Shown piece by piece: positions 1 through 6,449 of a stretch of 6,449 bases of DNA (the first letter of the stretch is position 1; every line of letters starts with the position of its first letter). The stretch comes from Actinomycetota bacterium (GTDB lineage: Bacteria > Actinomycetota > Actinomycetes > Nanopelagicales > Nanopelagicaceae). Under the pieces are notes generated by a model. It did no database searches, was not told the DNA's origin, and saw only the letters and a list, made by a program, of their open reading frames with translations. The DNA is taken from contig WLDZ01000060.1 in NCBI GenBank assembly GCA_009704515.1, positions 1 to 6,449 of the forward strand. The letters are read 5' to 3'. Position numbers and translations under genes: made by a program.

Positions 1-63
1 TCAAATGATGAAATCATGATCGCTCGCGCTACTGCGCCTGACTGGGATTCACAGGAGCTCTAA
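1..63 (+). CDS. ilvB: Acetolactate synthase large (catalytic) subunit, 3' end only
   Basis: Only the last 20 codons and the TAA stop (61-63) are in the window, in frame 1. The tail reads SNDEIMIARATAPDWD plus four residues. This resembles the C-terminal end of actinobacterial acetohydroxyacid synthase large subunits, which often finish with an SND-E-x-x-ARG-x-x-PxW-type tail. The full enzyme is ThDP- and FAD-dependent and cytosolic. It condenses two pyruvates (valine/leucine branch) or pyruvate with 2-oxobutyrate (isoleucine branch). The catalytic domains lie outside the window, so the call rests on this short tail and on the ilvN start overlapping its stop (TAATG), which is the usual ilvB-ilvN arrangement. 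Confidence 0.85.
   Translation, partial: SNDEIMIARATAPDWDSQEL
53..57 (+). promoter_or_regulatory. Ribosome binding site of ilvN, inside the end of ilvB
   Basis: AGGAG lies 5 bases before the ATG at 63 and within the last codons of ilvB. Together with the TAATG stop/start overlap, it suggests that ribosomes finishing ilvB re-initiate on ilvN, keeping the two subunits balanced. The coupling is inferred; the motif and spacing are seen directly. Confidence 0.75.
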
Positions 64-350
64 TGTCTATTCATACACTCGAAGTTCTTGTAGAAAACGA
101 ACCAGGCGTACTTGCTCGTGTAGCTGGTCTATTTGCTCGTCGCGCATACAACATCGACACATTGGTCGTAGGACCCACTGAAAATGCAGAGATTTCGAAG
201 ATGGTCATTCAAGTCAACCTTGAAGGCCACTCTCTCGAACAAGTAATGGCTCAATTAGATAAGTTAATTACCGTTATCAGCATCAAAGAACTTATCGATG
301 GAGCAGTAAAGAGCAGCAAGCACGACACACAACCTGACTATCAGAACTAA
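63..350 (+). CDS. ilvN: Acetolactate synthase small (regulatory) subunit, short ACT-only form
   Basis: Regulatory partner of IlvB: it activates the catalytic subunit and usually confers feedback inhibition by valine. The 95 residues hold one ACT domain (about residues 4-76), with the hallmark stretch VLVENEPGVLARVAGLF at 8-24, then RRAYNID and GPTEN. N12, G15 and N30 align with N11, G14 and N29 of E. coli IlvH; the last two are positions linked to valine resistance there. Most actinobacterial small subunits are about 160-175 residues, with a second ALS small-subunit C-terminal domain. Here the protein stops after ISIKELIDG plus a polar tail, and ilvC starts 27 bases later, so that domain is absent. 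E. coli IlvN (96 residues) is also short, but the N-terminal sequence here is more IlvH-like. The ATG overlaps the ilvB stop and has a good RBS. Identity is firm; how it responds to valine is unknown. Confidence 0.95.
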   Translation: MSIHTLEVLVENEPGVLARVAGLFARRAYNIDTLVVGPTENAEISKMVIQVNLEGHSLEQVMAQLDKLITVISIKELIDGAVKSSKHDTQPDYQN

Positions 351-363
351 GCAAGAAACTACT

Positions 364-2997
<2,634 letters not shown>

Positions 2998-3004
2998 TAG
3001 AAAA

Positions 3005-4045
3005 ATGTCACGCTCAATCAACCTTGCAGTAATTCCTGGTGATGGAATCGGCAGCGAAGTCGTGGGTGAAGGTCTTAAAGTTCTTGATGCTATCGCTACA
3101 AAATATGGCGTTACATTCAATAAGACTAACTACGACCTAGGCGCTGGTTTCTGGCACCGTACTGGTGAGGTTCTTCCTGATTCGGTTCTCGCTGACCTCG
3201 CTAAAGCAGATGTAATTCTGCTTGGCGCAGTTGGCGATCCAACCGTTCCTTCAGGGGTTCTTGAGCGTGGTTTACTTCTCAAGATTCGTTTCGCCTTCGA
3301 TCACTACATCAACTTACGTCCAGCTAAGTTAATGCCTGGTGTAACAGGTCCACTTGCAACAAAGGCGCCAATCGATTTCATCGTTGTACGCGAAGGAACC
3401 GAAGGTCCTTATGTTGGCGCTGGGGGAGTCCTTGCAGAAGGAACTGACGCTGAGATCGCAACGGAAGAATCCCTTAACACTCGTCGGGGCGCCGAGCGCG
3501 TTATTCGTGATGCATTTGATCGCGCAGCAAAGCGTGAGCGCAAGAAGTTAACTCTGGTACATAAGAACAACGTTCTTACTCGTGCTGGTGGGCTATGGAC
3601 ACGTACATTTAACGAAGTAGCAAAAGAGTATCCAACTGTCACCACCGATTACCTGCATGTCGATGCCGCTTCAATGTTCTTTGTTACCAACCCAGAGCGC
3701 TTTGATGTAGTCGTTACCGACAATCTATTTGGTGACATCATCACCGATATTGCCGCTGCTATCTGCGGTGGTATTGGCCTTGCTGCATCTGGAAATATCA
3801 ATCCAACCGGCAAGTTCCCATCAATGTTCGAACCAGTACACGGTTCAGCGCCAGATATTGCTGGCAAGAACCTTGCTGACCCAACTGCGACAGTAATGTC
3901 AGTTGCCATGATGCTTGACCACTTAGGGCTTACAGATGGTGCGCGCGATGTCGAGAAGGCAGTCGCTCAAGATTTACTTACTCGCGGAGATGCAAAGCGT
4001 TCAACAACCGAAATTGGCGCTGCACTCGTTGCTTTGGTGAAATAA
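3005..4045 (+). CDS. leuB: 3-isopropylmalate dehydrogenase
   Basis: NAD-dependent oxidative decarboxylation of (2R,3S)-3-isopropylmalate to 2-oxoisocaproate in leucine synthesis; cytosolic, normally a dimer. The protein has 346 residues, normal for the actinobacterial form, starting [16 protein letters not shown] at ATG 3005. An in-frame ATG at 2957 would add 16 residues running back into serA, with no family support. Substrate-binding arginines are R95, R105 (NLRP) and R129 ([10 protein letters not shown]). Y136 and K187 (VHKNNV) are catalytic, and D220, D244 and D248 are the metal ligands. The isocitrate/isopropylmalate dehydrogenase signature runs from N240 to N264. [12 protein letters not shown], with D284, marks NAD rather than NADP use. 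The [11 protein letters not shown] segment resembles mycobacterial LeuB. With cimA two genes on, LeuB could also oxidise 3-methylmalate to 2-oxobutyrate in the citramalate route (inference). It follows serA by 7 bases and its stop abuts ilvE. Confidence 0.97.
   Translation: MSRSINLAVIPGDGIGSEVVGEGLKVLDAIATKYGVTFNKTNYDLGAGFWHRTGEVLPDSVLADLAKADVILLGAVGDPTVPSGVLERGLLLKIRFAFDHYINLRPAKLMPGVTGPLATKAPIDFIVVREGTEGPYVGAGGVLAEGTDAEIATEESLNTRRGAERVIRDAFDRAAKRERKKLTLVHKNNVLTRAGGLWTRTFNEVAKEYPTVTTDYLHVDAASMFFVTNPERFDVVVTDNLFGDIITDIAAAICGGIGLAASGNINPTGKFPSMFEPVHGSAPDIAGKNLADPTATVMSVAMMLDHLGLTDGARDVEKAVAQDLLTRGDAKRSTTEIGAALVALVK
4036..4040 (+). promoter_or_regulatory. Ribosome binding site of ilvE, inside the end of leuB
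   Basis: GGTGA lies 5 bases before ATG 4046 and within the last leuB codons. It is short and imperfect, but the stop and start codons are directly adjacent (TAAATG), so coupling to leuB translation is likely. Confidence 0.5.
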
Positions 4046-5125
4046 ATGAAGATCACACTTAACCCCAACGCAGTCCCCGCTGCACAACGCGATGAGCTCG
4101 TAGCCAACTGCGGTTTCGGTAAGTACTACACAGATCACATGATTGTCTGCGATTGGTCTGAAACAGATGGATGGGCAGAGCCCGAGCTTGTGCCATATGG
4201 CCCAATTACTTTAGATCCTGCAACAGCTGTATTTCATTATGGCCAAGAAATCTTTGAAGGCATGAAGGCCTATCGCCAACCTGATGGCTCAATCTCACTC
4301 TTTCGCCCAGAGGCCAATGCACGTCGCTTTGCTAAATCAGCGGCCCGCCTTGCTTTGCCAGAGATGCCAGAAAATCTCTTCTTAGAAACAATCCACACAT
4401 TGGTTCGCCAAGATGCAGGTTGGGTTCCAAAGAACGTCGGCGAATCTCTTTACTTGCGTCCATTTATGATTGCAACTGAAGTTGGTCTAGGTGTACGTCC
4501 ATCAAATAAAGCAAAGTACATTCTTATAGCAACGCCAGCTGGCGCTTATTTTGATCCATCAAAGCCTGTCTCAGTCTGGATCTCAACTGAATATGTTCGT
4601 GCAGCTCAAGGCGGCACAGGTGAGGCAAAGTGCGGTGGTAATTACGCGGCATCACTGATTGCCCAAAAGGCAGCGGCGGCTCAAGGATGCGATCAAGTTG
4701 TCTGGATCGATGCCATCGAGCGTAAATGGATTGAAGAGATGGGCGGCATGAACCTCTACTTCGTTAAGGGTAAAGGTAAAGATGCAACTGTAGTGACACC
4801 AAAGCTCACAGGTACCTTATTGCCAGGAATCACTCGCGATTCAATTCTTTCTGTTGCGAAAGATCTTGGATACAAAACTGACGAAGTTATGCTCTCTATA
4901 GATGATTGGCGCGACGGCGTTGCATCAGGTGAGATCACAGAAATCTTTGCTTGCGGAACCGCAGCAGTTATTGCACCAGTTGGCCAGGCAAAGTCAACGA
5001 TGGGTACATGGATCACCGGCGACGGTAAGCCAGGAGCAATCACCATGGAGATCCGTAACCACATGCTAGGTATTCAACATGGCAGCATTGCAGATACCCA
5101 TAACTGGGTAACGGCAATTAAGTAA
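4046..5125 (+). CDS. ilvE: Branched-chain amino acid aminotransferase (class IV, PLP)
   Basis: Last step for all three BCAAs: reversible PLP-dependent amino transfer from glutamate to 2-oxoisovalerate, 2-oxo-3-methylvalerate and 2-oxoisocaproate; cytosolic. The protein has 359 residues, typical of the longer (about 360) BCAT group of Actinobacteria rather than the roughly 310-residue E. coli form. Motifs in order are FHYGQEIFEGMKAY (63-76), FRPEANARRF with the arginine cluster, LYLRPF (136-141), GTGEAKCGGNYAAS with the Schiff-base lysine K195, EEMGGMNLYFV (230-240) with the PLP-binding glutamate, LTGTLLPGITRDS (254-266) and the phosphate-contacting FACGTAAVI (301-309). All key residues are present. 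The start at 4046 follows the leuB TAA with no gap. Because IlvE closes the pathway, its place in the operon matches its job. Confidence 0.97.
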   Translation: MKITLNPNAVPAAQRDELVANCGFGKYYTDHMIVCDWSETDGWAEPELVPYGPITLDPATAVFHYGQEIFEGMKAYRQPDGSISLFRPEANARRFAKSAARLALPEMPENLFLETIHTLVRQDAGWVPKNVGESLYLRPFMIATEVGLGVRPSNKAKYILIATPAGAYFDPSKPVSVWISTEYVRAAQGGTGEAKCGGNYAASLIAQKAAAAQGCDQVVWIDAIERKWIEEMGGMNLYFVKGKGKDATVVTPKLTGTLLPGITRDSILSVAKDLGYKTDEVMLSIDDWRDGVASGEITEIFACGTAAVIAPVGQAKSTMGTWITGDGKPGAITMEIRNHMLGIQHGSIADTHNWVTAIK

Positions 5126-5126
5126 T

Positions 5127-5130
5127 AGGT
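5127..5130 (+). promoter_or_regulatory. Ribosome binding site of cimA, supports the TTG start
   Basis: AGGT lies 6 bases before TTG 5137, in the short gap after the ilvE stop. It is only a four-base match, but it is in place for the only standard bacterial start codon between the upstream in-frame stop (5119-5121) and the conserved IYDTTLRDG motif. Confidence 0.5.
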
Positions 5131-5136
5131 ATTGAA

Positions 5137-6449
5137 TTGATAAACGATAGTTTTCATATCTATGACACCACCCTGCGTGATGGTGCTCAACAAGAAGGTC
5201 TCAACCTTTCTATCCATGACAAGCTAACGATTGCTCGCCATCTAGATGATTTAGGTGTCGGCTTTATCGAAGGTGGTTGGCCCGGAGCTAATCCAAAAGA
5301 TACCGAGTTCTTTGCACTCGCTAAGAAAGAGCTCAAGCTCAAGAACGCAACATTTGTGGCATTCGGTGCAACCCGTCGGCCAAACGTTAAAGCGGCAGAT
5401 GATGTGCTGCTCGCAGCTCTGCGTGATTCTGGCGCCCCAGCAGTGACTTTGGTAGCAAAAGCTTATGACCGCCATGTTGATCTTGCCCTCAAAACAACTC
5501 TTGACGAAAACCTCGCAATGATTCGCGATTCTATTTCGCATCTTCGCGCTGAAGGACAACGCGTCTTCTTAGACGCCGAACACTTCTTTGATGGTTACCG
5601 CGCCAATCGCGCATATGCGCTTGAAGTTATCCGCGTCGCAATGGAAGCTGGCGCCGATGTTGCAGCACTCTGCGATACCAATGGCGGCATGTTGCCAGAT
5701 GAGATTGCTGATGTTGTTCACGATGTATTGGGCGCAACATCTGCTCGCGTAGGTATTCACTGCCACAACGACACTGGCTGCGCCGTTGCTAACTCAATGG
5801 CCGCAGTTGCTGCAGGTGCCACCCATGTGCAAGGAACACTCAATGGTTATGGTGAGCGAACAGGTAATGCAGACCTTGTAACAATCATCGCCAACCTAGA
5901 GTTGAAGAAGAAGAAAGAAGTACTACCAGCTAACGCTTTACGTGAGGCTTTCCGAATCTCACACGCGGTCGCTGAAGTTACGAATATTTCACCTTCACCA
6001 CGTCAGCCTTATGCAGGAGTATCTGCCTTTGCTCACAAGGCGGGCCTACATGCTTCTGCAATCAAAGTGGATCCAATGCTGTATCAACATGAAGACCCAG
6101 CATCTGTCGGTAACGATATGCGCATGCTTGTCTCTGATATGGCAGGTCGTGCATCAATCGAACTTAAGTCACAAGAGCTGGGTGTAGATCTCGGCGGAGA
6201 CCGCGAACTCATTACGCGTATCGTCGAACGTGTCAAAGAGATGGAATCACGCGGTTTCACCTTCGAAGCAGCGGATGCCTCTTTTGAACTACTAATGATG
6301 GAAGAAGCATCTGGAAAGCGTCCATCATTTTTTTCAATCAACCACTGGCTTACAACTACTGAGCACGATGCAGATGGCACCATCATTACCAAAGCTGAAG
6401 TTACCGTCAACGCACAGGGCCGAGAAATCACATGCACTGGTGCAGGAAA
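5137..6449 (+). CDS. cimA: Citramalate synthase (2-isopropylmalate synthase family), 3' end cut by window
   Basis: Predicted to condense pyruvate with acetyl-CoA to citramalate, the entry to threonine-independent isoleucine synthesis. The frame is open from the TTG at 5137 to the edge: 437 codons of an expected 530 or so. The upstream in-frame stop is at 5119-5121 and no ATG or GTG lies before the conserved N-terminus, so TTG is the likely start (MINDSFHIYDTTLRDG). The HMGL-like TIM barrel has DTTLRDGAQQEG (10-21), EGGWPGANPKD, the metal-binding HCHND (208-212) and NGYGERTGNADL (236-247). EGGWPG-NPKD and the NGYGER form (not NG-GERAGN) point to the CimA/TIGR00977-type branch rather than LeuA. 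YAGVSAFAHKAGLHASA (292-308) follows. The LeuA-type allosteric dimer domain begins near residue 397 and is cut off. It sits 11 bases after ilvE. The substrate is inferred from family; not every member of this branch has been tested, so a related 2-acyl condensation remains possible. Confidence 0.92.
   Translation, partial: MINDSFHIYDTTLRDGAQQEGLNLSIHDKLTIARHLDDLGVGFIEGGWPGANPKDTEFFALAKKELKLKNATFVAFGATRRPNVKAADDVLLAALRDSGAPAVTLVAKAYDRHVDLALKTTLDENLAMIRDSISHLRAEGQRVFLDAEHFFDGYRANRAYALEVIRVAMEAGADVAALCDTNGGMLPDEIADVVHDVLGATSARVGIHCHNDTGCAVANSMAAVAAGATHVQGTLNGYGERTGNADLVTIIANLELKKKKEVLPANALREAFRISHAVAEVTNISPSPRQPYAGVSAFAHKAGLHASAIKVDPMLYQHEDPASVGNDMRMLVSDMAGRASIELKSQELGVDLGGDRELITRIVERVKEMESRGFTFEAADASFELLMMEEASGKRPSFFSINHWLTTTEHDADGTIITKAEVTVNAQGREITCTGAG

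Noticed and set aside
4756..5064. Minus-strand frame of 102 codons antisense to ilvE
   Set aside because: Fully inside the conserved PLP-enzyme coding region, with no motif or gene context of its own.
5251..5559. Minus-strand frame, and a short plus-strand frame at 5255-5446, within cimA
   Set aside because: The region is explained by the citramalate synthase frame from TTG 5137, which carries all expected motifs without interruption.
6084..6437. Minus-strand frame of 117 codons near the right edge
   Set aside because: Antisense to cimA; serine-rich shadow sequence without a recognisable family.

Overview
The window is one dense, plus-strand stretch of a branched-chain amino acid (BCAA) operon with a serine gene inside it: ilvB (3' end only) - ilvN - ilvC - serA - leuB - ilvE - cimA (5' part, cut by the right edge). 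Every base is coding or lies within 27 bases of a gene. There are no RNA genes, mobile elements, repeats, CRISPR arrays, terminators or promoters that I can support. Any promoter and leader or attenuator would lie upstream of ilvB, outside the window.

Organism: the gene order, with serA between ilvC and leuB and a citramalate-synthase-type gene after ilvE, is typical of Actinobacteria. The proteins resemble actinobacterial versions: SerA has about 530 residues and catalytic and ACT residues at the same numbers as mycobacterial SerA, and LeuB and IlvE have actinobacterial-type motifs. GC content is only about 48% (estimated by eye from sampled lines), wobble positions are often A or T, and genes overlap or abut. 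A low-GC, streamlined actinobacterium, such as the freshwater acI/Nanopelagicales group, fits best. That placement is inference, not proof.

Layout: 1-63 end of IlvB; 63-350 a short, ACT-only IlvN; 378-1412 IlvC (GTG start); 1405-2997 SerA (GTG start, 8-base overlap with ilvC); 3005-4045 LeuB; 4046-5125 IlvE (starts directly after the leuB stop); 5137-6449 CimA (TTG start, incomplete). Junctions are TAATG overlap, 27-base gap, 8-base overlap, 7-base gap, 0-base gap and 11-base gap, which points to one transcript with translational coupling.

How the genes work together: IlvB/IlvN condense pyruvate with pyruvate or 2-oxobutyrate. IlvC reduces and rearranges the products. After IlvD (not in the window), IlvE makes valine, isoleucine and leucine by transamination. 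CimA makes citramalate from pyruvate and acetyl-CoA. LeuCD (not in the window) and LeuB can turn this into 2-oxobutyrate, so isoleucine could be made without threonine, and LeuB would serve both the leucine and citramalate routes. SerA feeds serine synthesis and is the pathway outlier.

Novelty: this is mostly a conventional biosynthetic operon, and I do not see an undescribed system. The points most worth checking are the IlvN that lacks the usual C-terminal domain, the SerA that lacks the basic anion-site residues of the mycobacterial enzyme, and three non-ATG starts that simple gene callers would misplace or miss.
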